Shown one piece after another: positions 39,236-48,549 of a DNA stretch of 64,000 bases. A model generated the notes under the pieces. The model worked only from the letters and a program-made list of their open reading frames with translations. It did no database searches and was not told the DNA's origin. The stretch spans positions 1 to 64,000 of the forward strand of contig NZ_JAQVCN010000019.1 in NCBI RefSeq assembly GCF_028689785.1. Direction: 5' to 3'. Position 1 is the stretch's first letter. Each line of letters starts with the position of its first letter. This stretch comes from Zoogloea sp. GTDB lineage: Bacteria; Pseudomonadota; Gammaproteobacteria; Burkholderiales; Rhodocyclaceae. A program made the translations under genes and the position numbers.

Positions 39236-40432
39236 TCAACCCTTGGCCGGCGCAGCCGGGGCGGCAGCCGGCTTGGCACCGGGGCCTTCACCCGGCGCGT
39301 GGGGCGCCACCGGCGCACCCGGACGGGTCTTGATCAGGTTGTCGATGATGACCTTGTCGCCGGCCTTGAGGCCGCCGAGGATTACCCAGTCCTTGCCGCT
39401 CCATTGGCCGGTCTTGACGGGCCGCGGTTCGACCTTGTTGTCGGCGTTGGCGAGCATCACCACCGCGCCCTTGTCGCTTTGTATCACGGCGTTCTGGGGG
39501 ACGAGGAAGACGCCGTCACGGTCACCGGTGAGGAGCCGTGCCCGCACGAACTGGCCGGGGAGCAGGGCGCCGTCGGGGTTGGGGAACTCGCCGCGCAGTT
39601 GCAGGGTGCCGAGGGTCGGGCTGACCTGGCTTGCTGCAAAGTTCAGCTTGCCGCGTACCGGGTAGGTGCTGCCGTCGGGCAGGATCAGTTCGACGCCACG
39701 CACCACCTGGGGTTTGAAGCGACCGCTGGGGGTGGCGGCATCGAGTTCGGCCTCGGACACCGAGAAGCGTACCCACATGGGGTTGAGCTGGACGACGCTG
39801 GTCACCAGGCTGTTGGTGGCCACCAGGTTGCCCTCGGAGATGACGGCGCGGCCGCTGGTGCCGGCTACCGGGGCGGTCACGGTGGACCAGCCCAGGTTGA
39901 GCTCGGCCTGGCGCAGGGCGGCGTCGGCCGACTGCACGGCAGCCAGGGCGGCGGCCTTGTCGGAACCGGCCGTGTCATACTCGCGCTGGCTGATGGCCTG
40001 CTCGGCGAGCAGACCCTTCAGGCGGGCGGCTTCCCGGTCGGCCTGTTCGGCGCGGGCCTTGGCCTGGGCCAGGTTGGCCCGGGCCTGGGCGACGGCCACT
40101 TCGAAGGGTGCCTTGTCGAGCTGGAACAGGGGCTGGCCGGCCTTGACCGGGCTGCCTTCCTCGAACAGGCGCTTCATGACGATGCCGCCGACGCGGGCAC
40201 GGACTTCCACTTCACGGGCGCCCTCGGTCTGGGCAACGGCCTCGACATTGCTTTCCACTTTGGTCGGCTTCATCTCGAGGACGGTGACGGGCAGGGCCGG
40301 CATGGCGCCGCCCGGCGGGCCGGCGGGTGGCTGATCCTTGCCGGAACAGGCCGACAGGACAAGCGCAGACAGGGCAATGACGGGCAGTGAGGAACGCAGG
40401 GCGCGGGGAAGGGGCGTTGAGCGGACAGTCAC
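39236..40432 (-). CDS. RND efflux periplasmic adaptor (membrane fusion protein)
   Basis: A 398-aa periplasmic lipoprotein of the AcrA/MexA/TtgA family. The lipobox is in LPVIALSALVLSACSGK. The hairpin with lipoyl halves (EVRARVGGIVMKRLFEEGSP, VKAGQPLFQLD), the coiled coil (RANLAQAKARAEQADREAAR) and the beta-barrel (LNPMWVRFSVSEAELD) follow. The C-terminal tail is Ala/Pro-rich. The GTG at 40432 (VTVRSTPLPRA) is preferred over the ATG at 40474, since it has GGAGG 6 nt upstream and the ATG would be almost leaderless next to the operator. It is divergent from tetR. Confidence 0.9.
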   Translation of the reverse strand: MTVRSTPLPRALRSSLPVIALSALVLSACSGKDQPPAGPPGGAMPALPVTVLEMKPTKVESNVEAVAQTEGAREVEVRARVGGIVMKRLFEEGSPVKAGQPLFQLDKAPFEVAVAQARANLAQAKARAEQADREAARLKGLLAEQAISQREYDTAGSDKAAALAAVQSADAALRQAELNLGWSTVTAPVAGTSGRAVISEGNLVATNSLVTSVVQLNPMWVRFSVSEAELDAATPSGRFKPQVVRGVELILPDGSTYPVRGKLNFAASQVSPTLGTLQLRGEFPNPDGALLPGQFVRARLLTGDRDGVFLVPQNAVIQSDKGAVVMLANADNKVEPRPVKTGQWSGKDWVILGGLKAGDKVIIDNLIKTRPGAPVAPHAPGEGPGAKPAAAPAAPAKG

Positions 40433-40479
40433 GGAGGCCTCCAGGGGCTGGATTTTTGGTTGGTATTGGGGCATAGTTT

Positions 40480-40497
40480 ATACATTCAAGAATGTAT
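40480..40497. promoter_or_regulatory. TetR-type operator overlapping the efflux promoter
   Basis: ATACATTCAAGAATGTAT is a perfect 18-bp palindrome (8-base arms, AA centre). It lies midway between the divergent efflux operon and the TetR regulator. It overlaps a minus-strand promoter (TTTACA at 40502-40497, TAAACT at 40480-40475). Binding of the repressor would block efflux transcription, a common AcrR/TtgR arrangement. Confidence 0.8.
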
Positions 40498-40542
40498 GTA
40501 AAGGCTTTTGCCACAACCTGGATGTGATTGCAGGCATGTCAA

Positions 40543-41148
40543 ATGGTTCGTAAAACCAAGGAGGAAGCCGATCTTACCCGCCGCCAGATCATCGATGCTG
40601 CACGGCGTGTGTTTCTAGAGTGCGGTGTGAGCCACACAACCCTGGAAAAGGTTGCTGCCGCTGCAGGGGTGACTCGGGGGGCGGTGTATTGGCACTTCCG
40701 CAACAAGACCGAGCTGTTTTTCGCCATGCGCGAGCAGGCCATCCTGCCCTTCATCGATCGGGTGGTCTTCGACGAAGCAGATGAAGATCCGCTGCAGGGG
40801 ATAGGTACGGCACTGCAGGAGATCATTCATATCCTGGAAGACCAGGTGGCTACCCGCGAAACTTTCGAGATCATCAGTTTCAAGTGCGAGTACGTGCGGG
40901 AGCTGACGCCGATGATGTACTGCACGGATGGGCAGCTGACCTTTCTGACGCAGCTCACCGATGCCTACCGGCGGGCGGCTCGGAAGGGCGTTCTACGCCC
41001 TGGTCCGACTCCCGAGGACCTTGCCCACGACACTTTCCTGTTTGTTGGGGGGCTGATCAAGCACTGGCTGGCGGGTAGGCCGGATGAGCGTTTCCGTACC
41101 GATGCGGTCGCCCTGATTCGCACCCACATAGCCTTGCGCCGGGCTTGA
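40543..41148 (+). CDS. TetR/AcrR family transcriptional regulator of the efflux operon
   Basis: A 201-aa repressor. The N-terminal HTH domain reads MVRKTKEEADLTRRQIIDAA, TLEKVAAAAGVTRGAVYWHF and RNKTELFFAM, the standard TetR pattern. The C-terminal ligand domain resembles AcrR/TtgR (AVALIRTHIALRRA end). It is divergent from the RND operon across a palindrome and would derepress it on drug or aromatic binding. The ATG at 40543 is chosen because the HTH begins there. It is followed 6 bp later by the convergent histidine kinase gene end. Confidence 0.9.
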   Translation: MVRKTKEEADLTRRQIIDAARRVFLECGVSHTTLEKVAAAAGVTRGAVYWHFRNKTELFFAMREQAILPFIDRVVFDEADEDPLQGIGTALQEIIHILEDQVATRETFEIISFKCEYVRELTPMMYCTDGQLTFLTQLTDAYRRAARKGVLRPGPTPEDLAHDTFLFVGGLIKHWLAGRPDERFRTDAVALIRTHIALRRA

Positions 41149-41153
41149 GCGGG

Positions 41154-43097
41154 TCAGGCCGGGCCGGTGCCTCCGGCCTGCTCCAGCCACTTGAGCAGGG
41201 TGGCGTAGAGGCGCTCTGGGTCCACCGGCTTGCTGACGAAGTCGTTCATGCCCGCTGCGAGGCAGCGAGCCTGGTCTTCGCCGAAGGCGTTGGCCGTCAT
41301 GGCGATGATGGGCAGGCTATTGGCCGAGTGGGTCTCGCGGATGCGCCGGGTGGCCTCAAGGCCATCCATCACCGGCATCTGCATGTCCATCAACACCAGG
41401 GCGTAGCCCGGATTGTCTCCCTGCAGCCGCTCGACGGCTTGCTGGCCGTTGTCCAGCACATCCAGCTCCAGCCCGATTTCCGCAATCAGATCCCGGGCGA
41501 CCTCCTGGTTGACCATGTCGTCCTCCACCAGCAGCAGTCGGGCATGGGCATGGTGCTGGCGCAGGGTGGCCTCGGCTGTCTCGTCGTCGGTGGTGGCGGC
41601 AGTGGCGGCGGGGCTGATGTCGGTTTCGGCGAGGCGTGGCAGGCGGGCGGTGAACCAGAAGCGGCTGCCCTGGCCGGGGGTGCTCTCGCCGCCGGCATCG
41701 CCGCCCATGAGGCGAGCCAGGCGCCGGGTGATGGCGAGACCCAGGCCGGTTCCGCCATGGATCCGGGTGGTGGAGCTGTCTGCCTGCCGAAAAGGCTCGA
41801 ACAGCTCGGCCATGGTGTCCGCCGGGATTCCGGCCCCTGTGTCGCGTACCTCGAAGCGTAAGCGCAGCCCTTTGGCGTTCTCGTCTTCCTGGGTGATCGA
41901 CAGGCGGACGCTGCCCTGTTCGGTGAACTTGATGGCATTGCCGGCGAGGTTGAGAAAGGCCTGGGTGAGGCGGGTGCGGTCGCCGGACAGCAGCGGCAAG
42001 GGCGGGGTGTCGATTTGTAGGTCGATGCCCTTGTCCCGGGCCTGCTCGCCGAGCAGGGAGATGATGCTGGCGCCGAGCACGCGCAGATCTACCGGCTGGG
42101 CTTCCAGGACCAGCTTGTCCGCTTCGATCTTGGAAAAGTCGAGGATGTTGCTGATCACCGACAGCAGATGGCGGGCGGCGTCGCCGATCCTGCCGAGCTT
42201 GTCGAGCAGTTCCTGATCGTTGCTCCGCCGACGCAGCAGGTGGGTGAGGCCGACGATGGCGTTGAGTGGGGTCCGTATCTCATGGCTCATGTTGGCGAGA
42301 AACTCGGATTTCGCCCGGCTGGCTGCGGCTGCGGCTTTGTTGGCCGCCAGCAATTCCACTGTGCGGGCCTCGACCAGTTGTTCGAGGTGGTCCCGGTAGC
42401 CCTCCAGCTCGGCTTCCGCTTTGCAGCGCTCTTCGATCTCGAACTGGAGGGCGGTGAATGCCGCATCCCGGGCTCTGTTGTGACCAACGATGCTGCGCGA
42501 GGCCAGCACGCCCGCGATGATCACGCCTGAGCCGGCTAGAGCAGCGGCAATCAGCAGGCCGATGCGGCTCATGTCGAGTTGCCGGGTCAGCTCTGCGGCG
42601 GCGGCGTCAGTGCGGCGGGTGTTGATGTCGGTGAGCTTGCGCAGGCTCAGGGCCAGTAGTTTGCCGTGTTCTTCTTGCAGCGCAGCTTCGATGCTGGCTG
42701 TGTCCGCTTTGCCGGCACGCAGGGCGATGACTCGTGCCATGTCTGCCTGGTAAAGCTTCATGTAGCGGTCGACGCTGTCGAGCACGGCTCTTTCGCTTTC
42801 GTCGAGCTGCCCCAGAGCGCGGTAGCTGGTCAGATAGCCCTCCAGGCGTTCGATCTCGGCCTGGAAGCGCTCCGCTTCGTCACCCCCTTCGCGCACGAAA
42901 TTGTTGAAGTGCTCGGTGGCCAACCCCAGGCGCAGGGCGCTACGCAGCATCACCTGATGCCGGCCAGCGATCACCGTCGACATCTCCGTCCAGCTGCTGG
43001 AGAGTTGCGACAGGACGAAAAATGCCATCAGCACCACACCCAGCACGGCCAGCAGGGTAGTGCCGAAACCGATGATGAGTGCGTGCCGAACTCTCAT
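41154..43097 (-). CDS. Hybrid sensor histidine kinase/response regulator
   Basis: A 647-aa inner-membrane protein. Transmembrane helix 1 is residues 7-29 and helix 2 about 178-200. They flank a roughly 150-residue helical periplasmic domain. A coiled coil ([20 protein letters not shown]) leads to the phospho-acceptor H272 ([20 protein letters not shown]). The HATPase domain shows [28 protein letters not shown] and [15 protein letters not shown]-terminal receiver domain has [20 protein letters not shown], the acceptor aspartate in [13 protein letters not shown] and the lysine in FVSKPVD. It overlaps the dctP gene by 4 bp. The output partner is not in the window. Confidence 0.92.
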   Translation of the reverse strand: MRVRHALIIGFGTTLLAVLGVVLMAFFVLSQLSSSWTEMSTVIAGRHQVMLRSALRLGLATEHFNNFVREGGDEAERFQAEIERLEGYLTSYRALGQLDESERAVLDSVDRYMKLYQADMARVIALRAGKADTASIEAALQEEHGKLLALSLRKLTDINTRRTDAAAAELTRQLDMSRIGLLIAAALAGSGVIIAGVLASRSIVGHNRARDAAFTALQFEIEERCKAEAELEGYRDHLEQLVEARTVELLAANKAAAAASRAKSEFLANMSHEIRTPLNAIVGLTHLLRRRSNDQELLDKLGRIGDAARHLLSVISNILDFSKIEADKLVLEAQPVDLRVLGASIISLLGEQARDKGIDLQIDTPPLPLLSGDRTRLTQAFLNLAGNAIKFTEQGSVRLSITQEDENAKGLRLRFEVRDTGAGIPADTMAELFEPFRQADSSTTRIHGGTGLGLAITRRLARLMGGDAGGESTPGQGSRFWFTARLPRLAETDISPAATAATTDDETAEATLRQHHAHARLLLVEDDMVNQEVARDLIAEIGLELDVLDNGQQAVERLQGDNPGYALVLMDMQMPVMDGLEATRRIRETHSANSLPIIAMTANAFGEDQARCLAAGMNDFVSKPVDPERLYATLLKWLEQAGGTGPA

Positions 43098-44068
43098 TCT
43101 GCCGCGGCCTCCACCACCCGCCTGACATAGGCACCGACGGGGCTGGCGTACCACTTTTTATACACGGAAGAGGTGGCTTCGACGAAGGGGGTGCGATTGA
43201 CTCGACTGATCTGTATGCCGCTGGCCACGAGCGCCTGCTGTGCCTCCTCCTCGCCCCGCCGGGCCATGGCCCGCTGCTGGGCGGTGGCCTCGTCGGCAGC
43301 GGCACGGATGATGTTCCGGTCCGCAACGGAGAGCGTGTTCCATGTGCGGAGACTCATCACAAAGGGCGTGATCTCGTACTTGTGGGCCGTCAGGGATAGG
43401 TAGGGTTGAACCTCCTGCAGCTTTGCGGAGCGGAAGTTGGTTAGGGGGTTCTCCTGGCCGTCGGCGGCACGCCTCTGCAGGGTTTGGTAGAGCGCGGCGA
43501 AGCGGATCTCGACGGGCCGGGCGCCCAGGGCGCGGACAATGTCAGTGGTGACGGGGTCGGCCGGGGTGCGGATCTTCAGCCCTGTGAAGTCGGCGGGTTT
43601 GAGCAAGGGGCGTACTGAATTGGAGAAATGCCGGATGCCGTTGTCCCAGAAACCGAGCAGGATGAAGCCGGCGTCGGCCATGCGTTGGGCTAACTGATCA
43701 CCCAGAGGGCCATCCAGCAGCCGGAGGGCTCGCTCGGGCCGGTCGAAGAGGAAGGGTAGGCCGAAGGCGTTGATCTCGGGTACATAGGCCGAGATAGGCC
43801 CCTGGCTGTTGGCGGAGATGTCGAGGCTGCCATCCTTCAGGGCGGTAAGCATGGCCACGTCGTCACCGAAGCTGGCGCCGCCGAGCACTTCTACGGTGAG
43901 ATGTCCGCCGCTGCGCGTCCTGACCGCTTCGGCAAAGTGACGCGAAGCACGGGCGCGCGGGTGGTCAGCGCTTTGCGCGTGCCCAAGGGTGAGTACCGTG
44001 TCGGCATGGGCCCGAGCCGGAAGGGCAAGGACGAGCGCCGCAAAGAGAGGTAGGAAAATGGCCTTCAT
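43094..44068 (-). CDS. TRAP-type solute-binding protein (DctP family), orphan
   Basis: A 324-aa periplasmic binding protein of TRAP transporters. The signal peptide [20 protein letters not shown] is followed by [20 protein letters not shown]. Later segments are [40 protein letters not shown] with the usual arginine that binds carboxylates, [20 protein letters not shown] and ENPLTNF. No dctQ/dctM membrane genes are present. The gene is coupled to the hybrid kinase (ATGA overlap), so a sensory rather than transport role is likely. The ligand is probably an organic acid. Confidence 0.88.
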   Translation of the reverse strand: MKAIFLPLFAALVLALPARAHADTVLTLGHAQSADHPRARASRHFAEAVRTRSGGHLTVEVLGGASFGDDVAMLTALKDGSLDISANSQGPISAYVPEINAFGLPFLFDRPERALRLLDGPLGDQLAQRMADAGFILLGFWDNGIRHFSNSVRPLLKPADFTGLKIRTPADPVTTDIVRALGARPVEIRFAALYQTLQRRAADGQENPLTNFRSAKLQEVQPYLSLTAHKYEITPFVMSLRTWNTLSVADRNIIRAAADEATAQQRAMARRGEEEAQQALVASGIQISRVNRTPFVEATSSVYKKWYASPVGAYVRRVVEAAAE

Positions 44069-44188
44069 GAGTGCTTATCGTCATTCGTGCAGGCAAACCT
44101 GAACACAATCATGGGTGTAAAGCACCACGGGCGGCCACGCCTCCCTGCAGCCCGCCCGAACGGCGCCGGACAGGCTGTTTCGAGCAGA

Positions 44189-45037
44189 TCAGTAGGTGTA
44201 GAAGCCCTGGCCGGTCTTGCGGCCCAGGTAACCTGCATCCACCATCTCCCGCAGCAGGGGAGCCGGACGGTACTTGGGATCATTGAAGCCGTTATAGAAC
44301 ACTTCCATCACAGCCAGCATGGTGTCCAGACCGATGAGATCGGCCAGGGCCAGAGGGCCGATGGGGTGGTTGCAGCCGAGCTTCATGCCCTCATCGATGT
44401 CTGCCGCGGAGGCCAAGCCTTCCTGCAGGGCGAAGATTGCCTCGTTGATCATCGGACAGAGCAAGCGATTGACCACGAAGCCCGGGCTGTTCTTTACGGC
44501 GATCGGGGTCTTGCCGATGGCGCTGGCGAAGGCCTGGACAGCGGCTACGGTCTCGTCGGAGGTCTGCAGGCCGCGGATCAGTTCAACCAGGGCCATCAGC
44601 GGCACCGGGTTGAAGAAGTGCATGCCGATGAAGCGCGACGGGGTGGATACTGCTGCCGCGAGCTTGGTGATGGAGATTGACGAGGTGTTGGTGGCGATCA
44701 CGGTGGTGGCCGGAACGATGCTGTCGATTTCCTTGAGGATGCGCAGCTTGAGGCCTTCGTTCTCGGTTGCCGCCTCGATCACCAGGTCGGTGCCGGCCAG
44801 GTCGGCGTAGGCGGTGGTGCCCTTGATGCGGGCCAGGGCGGCGGCTTTGTCGGCCTCTGAGATTTTTTCTTTCTTGACCATGCGGTCAAGGCTGCCGGAA
44901 ACGGTTTTGATACCGCGATCGACCGCCTCGGCGGTGATGTCCACCATCACTACATTGACACCTGAGAGGGCGCAGACCTGGGCGATGCCATTGCCCATGG
45001 TGCCCGCACCGATAACGCCGATATTCTGAATTGCCAT
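44189..45037 (-). CDS. 3-hydroxybutyryl-CoA dehydrogenase
   Basis: A 282-aa NAD-dependent enzyme converting 3-hydroxybutyryl-CoA and acetoacetyl-CoA. The N-terminal Rossmann motif is IGVIGAGTMGNGIAQVCALS. VIATNTSSISITKLA and the catalytic-histidine region RFIGMHFFNPVPLMALVELI follow, with NSPGFVVNRLLCPMINEAIF and the C-terminal YLGRKTGQGFYTY. It belongs to fatty-acid or PHB turnover, in line with the phasin gene nearby. The ATG at 45037 (MAIQNIG) has AAGGAG 7 nt before it. The upstream 237 bp hold the tRNA promoter region. Confidence 0.93.
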   Translation of the reverse strand: MAIQNIGVIGAGTMGNGIAQVCALSGVNVVMVDITAEAVDRGIKTVSGSLDRMVKKEKISEADKAAALARIKGTTAYADLAGTDLVIEAATENEGLKLRILKEIDSIVPATTVIATNTSSISITKLAAAVSTPSRFIGMHFFNPVPLMALVELIRGLQTSDETVAAVQAFASAIGKTPIAVKNSPGFVVNRLLCPMINEAIFALQEGLASAADIDEGMKLGCNHPIGPLALADLIGLDTMLAVMEVFYNGFNDPKYRPAPLLREMVDAGYLGRKTGQGFYTY

Positions 45038-45232
45038 GCTGTAGCTCCTTGTTGCATTGATTTTTTGAGATGCTGTTTTCTTGCGCGGTGCGTACAAGTT
45101 CTACTGCCATTCCGCGCCGCACGAGGATACCCGAGTGGCCGGGGCGATGGCTTAAGAACACGCAAGCACGGCCCTTTTCGCCCTGATTTGATGCGAATGT
45201 CGCAAGCTTGGATGATGCGCCGCAAAATAAAT

Positions 45233-45261
45233 TTGACGCAGTTAAGGTGATGGTCTAATAT
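45233..45261 (+). promoter_or_regulatory. Sigma70 promoter of tRNA-fMet
   Basis: The -35 TTGACG (45233-45238), a 17-bp spacer and the -10 TAATAT (45256-45261) put the start near 45268, 7 bp before the tRNA. The sequence is AT-rich compared with its surroundings, as is usual for stable-RNA promoters. Confidence 0.85.
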
Positions 45262-45274
45262 CTCTCCTCTCAGA

Positions 45275-45351
<77 letters not shown>

Positions 45352-45358
45352 GATTCAT

Positions 45359-45396
45359 GCAAAAGGCCCGATCACTCAGGTGATCGGGCCTTTTGC
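45359..45396 (+). terminator. Terminator of tRNA-fMet
   Basis: A perfect 17-bp stem (GCAAAAGGCCCGATCAC / GTGATCGGGCCTTTTGC) with a 4-nt loop TCAG. The run of T in the right arm and the T-rich sequence after it support termination. It starts 8 bp after the tRNA and may also serve the convergent luciferase-like gene. Confidence 0.88.
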
Positions 45397-45450
45397 TTTG
45401 GATTTTCGCACTGTTTCAGCCCCCGTCAGGGGATGGAGCTTCGCTGCCCG

Positions 45451-46470
45451 TCACTTCGTTGTCAGGGCGTCACGGGCTGCCACGGCCAGGTCCAGGGCGC
45501 GCAGGCGCAGGCCTGGATCGAAGATGTCGCAGACGAGCATCAGCTCGTCTGCGTTGGTGGCGGCCAGCAGGTGGGCCAGGCCGTGGCGTATCGTGTTGGG
45601 GCCGCCAATGACGGCAGCCCCGAGAAAGTCGCCAATGGCGGCGCGTTCCTCCGGGTGCAGCCCGGCCATGAAGTTCTCTTCCGGAGGCTGCAGACGTCGC
45701 CGGTCGCCTCGCAGGATGCCGAGAACGCGCCGGAAGGTACTGCTGGCGAGAAATTCGGCTTCTTCGTCGCTGGGTGCGGCGATCAGCGGGACGCCAATGA
45801 TCACGTACGGGGCGGCGAGTTGGGCCGACGGGCGGAACTCGCGACGATAGAGTTCGATGGCCTGCAACAGAAGTCGCGGCGCAAAGTGGGAGGCGAAGGC
45901 GTAGGGCAAACCTCGGGCTGCGGCCAGACGGGCCGAGAAGAGGCTGGAGCCGAGGAGCCAGATGGGTACCTGGGTGCCGGCGCCGGGCATGGCGATGAGC
46001 TGTTGGCCGGGTTCGGCCGGGGCCAGCAGGTGTTGCAGTTCGGCTACGTCGCGGGGAAAGTCTTCCTCCCGTTCGATGCGGTCCCGGCGCAGGGCGCGCA
46101 TGGTCAGCCCGTCGGTGCCGGGGGCGCGTCCGAGGCCCAGGTCGATCCGCCCGGGGTAGAGCTCGGCGAGGGTGCCGAAGGCTTCGGCAACCACTAGTGG
46201 GGCGTGATTGGGCAGCATGACGCCGCCCGAGCCGACCCGGATGGTCCGGGTGCCGCCAGCGATGTGGCCCACCAGCACAGCGGTGGCCGAACTGGCGATC
46301 CCGGCCATGTTGTGGTGTTCGGCCAGCCAGTAGCGGGTGAAGCCGAGTGCTTCGGCATGGCGTGCCGTGTGCAGGGAGATGGCCAGAGCGTCGGCCACGG
46401 TGCTCCCTTCACGGACGGCAACCAGGTCGAGAAAGGAGAGGGGGACGGGCGGCGTGGAGGTGGCGTTCAT
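45451..46470 (-). CDS. LLM class flavin-dependent oxidoreductase
   Basis: A 339-aa luciferase-like monooxygenase family protein (bacterial luciferase superfamily, YhbW-like). It contains [80 protein letters not shown] and [10 protein letters not shown], all conserved in the group. The FMN and substrate roles are not resolved, and there is no partner reductase here. The start [13 protein letters not shown] at 46470 is chosen over a longer frame, since the upstream codons read as shadow. It lies 56 bp past the HD-GYP gene stop. Confidence 0.82.
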   Translation of the reverse strand: MNATSTPPVPLSFLDLVAVREGSTVADALAISLHTARHAEALGFTRYWLAEHHNMAGIASSATAVLVGHIAGGTRTIRVGSGGVMLPNHAPLVVAEAFGTLAELYPGRIDLGLGRAPGTDGLTMRALRRDRIEREEDFPRDVAELQHLLAPAEPGQQLIAMPGAGTQVPIWLLGSSLFSARLAAARGLPYAFASHFAPRLLLQAIELYRREFRPSAQLAAPYVIIGVPLIAAPSDEEAEFLASSTFRRVLGILRGDRRRLQPPEENFMAGLHPEERAAIGDFLGAAVIGGPNTIRHGLAHLLAATNADELMLVCDIFDPGLRLRALDLAVAARDALTTK

Positions 46471-46526
46471 GCCCGCCAGTGTCCGCCAGAACACTGCGGC
46501 AGGGAAGCGTTGCGGCTGGGGGGCTT

Positions 46527-47354
46527 TCAGGCCAGCATCCACCAGTCGCCGTCCCAGCCCTCTGTGGCGTGGTAGACGCGTTCCTGCTCGACCATGCGCT
46601 GGCGTGTCTGCTTGATCTGTTCGGCGATGCTCAAGAAGGCGTCGACGACCTGGGAGTCGAACTGCTCGCCGCGTCGTTCGCGGATCATGGAGAACACTGT
46701 ATCCACGGGCAGGGCTTTGCGATAGCTGCGGTCGTGGGTCAGAGCGTCGAAGAAGTCAGCGACGGCGACGATCCGCCCCGCTAGGGGGATGTCCCGACCG
46801 CACAGGCCGAGGGGGTAGCCGGCACCGTTGTAATGCTCATGGTGGGTCATGGCGATCTCGCTGGCGAGCTGGAGCAGGGGCTCATCTGACTGGCCGATGA
46901 TGGCCGCACCGATCCGCGGGTGTTCGCGCATTAGTCGCCACTCTTCGGTGGTGAGCGGGCCGGTCTTGCTGAGGATGCTGTCGTGGATGCCGATCTTGCC
47001 AATGTCGTGCATCTGGGCCGCGCTTTCGAGCAGTTCGCACCAGGCGGGCGTACAGCCGAGGCCGGTGGCGATCAGGCCGGAATAGGCGCCGATCCGGGCG
47101 GTATGCAGTGGTGACTCGCCGTCCCGCTGCTCGGCGCGGCGGGCCAGATCGAAGAAGGCTTCTCGGTTGAGCTTGCGGATGGTGCTGACGGCCCGGTCTC
47201 TTTCCCGCTGGATCACTGCCATCTGGCCATGGGCCTGTTCAAGTTGGGCGCGGGCTGTGGAGGCCTCGTGCTCTGCTTCTTCAAGCAGTTTGGTGAGGCG
47301 CTCGAACGGGGGCACGGGGGGGAGGTCGAGAGGAGTCTTGGTTTGGGGCGTCAT
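46527..47354 (-). CDS. HD-GYP domain protein (c-di-GMP phosphodiesterase-like)
   Basis: A 275-aa cytoplasmic protein. An N-terminal coiled coil ([20 protein letters not shown], to about residue 75) precedes an HD-GYP domain: [60 protein letters not shown] and the GYP motif itself, then [19 protein letters not shown]. All metal-binding residues appear intact, so c-di-GMP hydrolysis is likely. The N-terminus has no receiver domain, so the input signal is unknown. The ATG at 47354 follows a long open frame. It is divergent from the YeeE pair. Confidence 0.88.
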   Translation of the reverse strand: MTPQTKTPLDLPPVPPFERLTKLLEEAEHEASTARAQLEQAHGQMAVIQRERDRAVSTIRKLNREAFFDLARRAEQRDGESPLHTARIGAYSGLIATGLGCTPAWCELLESAAQMHDIGKIGIHDSILSKTGPLTTEEWRLMREHPRIGAAIIGQSDEPLLQLASEIAMTHHEHYNGAGYPLGLCGRDIPLAGRIVAVADFFDALTHDRSYRKALPVDTVFSMIRERRGEQFDSQVVDAFLSIAEQIKQTRQRMVEQERVYHATEGWDGDWWMLA

Positions 47355-47431
47355 GGTTGTCAGATCAGGCCTTTCTAGGGCTTGGCATCTGGGATGGCTG
47401 GGATCTCCCGTGCAATGTAGTTCATGTCTAA

Positions 47432-47449
47432 ACGTTAAATACGTTAAAT
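47432..47449. repeat. Tandem ACGTTAAAT direct repeat in the HD-GYP / YeeE intergenic region
   Basis: The 9-bp unit ACGTTAAAT occurs twice with no gap, 78 bp upstream of the HD-GYP start and 209 bp upstream of the YeeE start. It may be a regulator-binding site. The rest of the 303-bp gap (47355-47657) shows no gene and no strong promoter. Confidence 0.4.
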
Positions 47450-47657
47450 TCGCCACAATCATTGCGATTGCTGAGGTGATTTGCAAACTATTGTGCAGGC
47501 TTGCGGCTCCTCCTGGTTTGCTTGAACCAATCCCCGGAGCGCTATTTGCGCGCTCCAGCGGGTGGGTTTCGGGGGGGAGTCCGGGGTACACTCGCGCCCT
47601 TTCGGATGCAGTGCCGGGCCAGGAGGCCGGCCTGCAGATTGTGGAGGGTTTTCCTCG

Positions 47658-48101
47658 ATGACCATCGACTGGGCGCATTTCACGCCAGCGGCGTCCCTTG
47701 GCGGCGGGGGGCTGATCGGGCTTGCTGCGGCGATCCTGTTCATCGGCAGTCGCCGGATCGCCGGCATCAGCGGGATTTTTGGCGAGGTTCTGAACGGCGC
47801 TCGTGACGGGATGGGCTGGCGGCTGGCCTTTCTGGCCGGGTTGCTGGCGGCGCCCTGGGTGGTGCCGGGGCTGGTGGAGGGTACCGGGACGGCGCGTTTC
47901 GGGGTGTCCTTGCCGGTGTTGTTTGTCGCGGGCCTGCTCACCGGCTACGGCACGCGCATTGCCCGCGGCTGCACCAGTGGTCACGGGGTGTGCGGTCTGT
48001 CGCGCCTGTCGCCCCGCTCGCTGGTGGCGGTATTGTGTTTCATGGCCTCGGGCATGGTCACCGTGACCGTGCTGCGACTCTTGACCGGAGCGGCGCCATG
48101 A
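47658..48101 (+). CDS. YeeE/YedE family membrane protein (sulfur transport), first half
   Basis: A 147-aa membrane protein with four to five helices. It carries the signature GYGTRIARGCTSGHGVCGLS with the two conserved cysteines of the TsuA/YeeE thiosulfate-uptake family. The second gene of the pair supplies the other half. The ATG at 47658 is the first in frame after a long shadow. The stop overlaps the next start by 4 bp (ATGA), so the two halves are coupled. Confidence 0.82.
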   Translation: MTIDWAHFTPAASLGGGGLIGLAAAILFIGSRRIAGISGIFGEVLNGARDGMGWRLAFLAGLLAAPWVVPGLVEGTGTARFGVSLPVLFVAGLLTGYGTRIARGCTSGHGVCGLSRLSPRSLVAVLCFMASGMVTVTVLRLLTGAAP

Positions 48102-48511
48102 GTGGCTTGGTGGTGTGGCTGGTGCCACTGGTGGCCGGGCTCTTGTTCGGTATTGGGTTGATGCTGTCGGGTATGGTCGAACCGGGCAAGGTGCAGGCCT
48201 TCCTGGACGTGGGCGGGCGCTGGGATCCCTCGCTGGCGCTGGTGATGGGCGGTGCGATTGCCGTGGCGCTGCCGGTGTTCCAGTTGGCCAGACGGCGTCA
48301 TCCGTCGGCCCCCCACGGCCCGGTGGATGGGCGCCTGATCATCGGCAGCGTGCTTTTCGGGCTTGGCTGGGGGCTGTCGGGCTACTGCCCGGGGCCGGCC
48401 CTGGTGGCTGCCAGCGGTGGCAGCGGTGAGGCCCTTGCCTATGTGATGGCGATGGGCCTTGGCATGATCGCAGGCAACCGTTTCGGAGCGCGGGAGTTGC
48501 GGCAGACTTAA
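48098..48511 (+). CDS. DUF6691/YeeE-like membrane protein, second half
   Basis: A 137-aa membrane protein of the DUF6691 family, paired with the preceding YeeE half. It has four helices and the second cysteine motif LGWGLSGYCPGPALVAASGG, the counterpart of the GCTSGHGVCG motif in the first half. The two would form the pore of one transporter. The last residues (GARELRQT) fall just before the Epd-like gene. Confidence 0.8.
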   Translation: MSGLVVWLVPLVAGLLFGIGLMLSGMVEPGKVQAFLDVGGRWDPSLALVMGGAIAVALPVFQLARRRHPSAPHGPVDGRLIIGSVLFGLGWGLSGYCPGPALVAASGGSGEALAYVMAMGLGMIAGNRFGARELRQT

Positions 48512-48549
48512 GGGCCGGCGGCCAGGTGGTGGCCGGAAAACAGGACGGG

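Noticed and set aside
45065-45250. Small ORF between hbd and the tRNA
   Set aside because: It spans the tRNA promoter region and has no recognised family or ribosome site.
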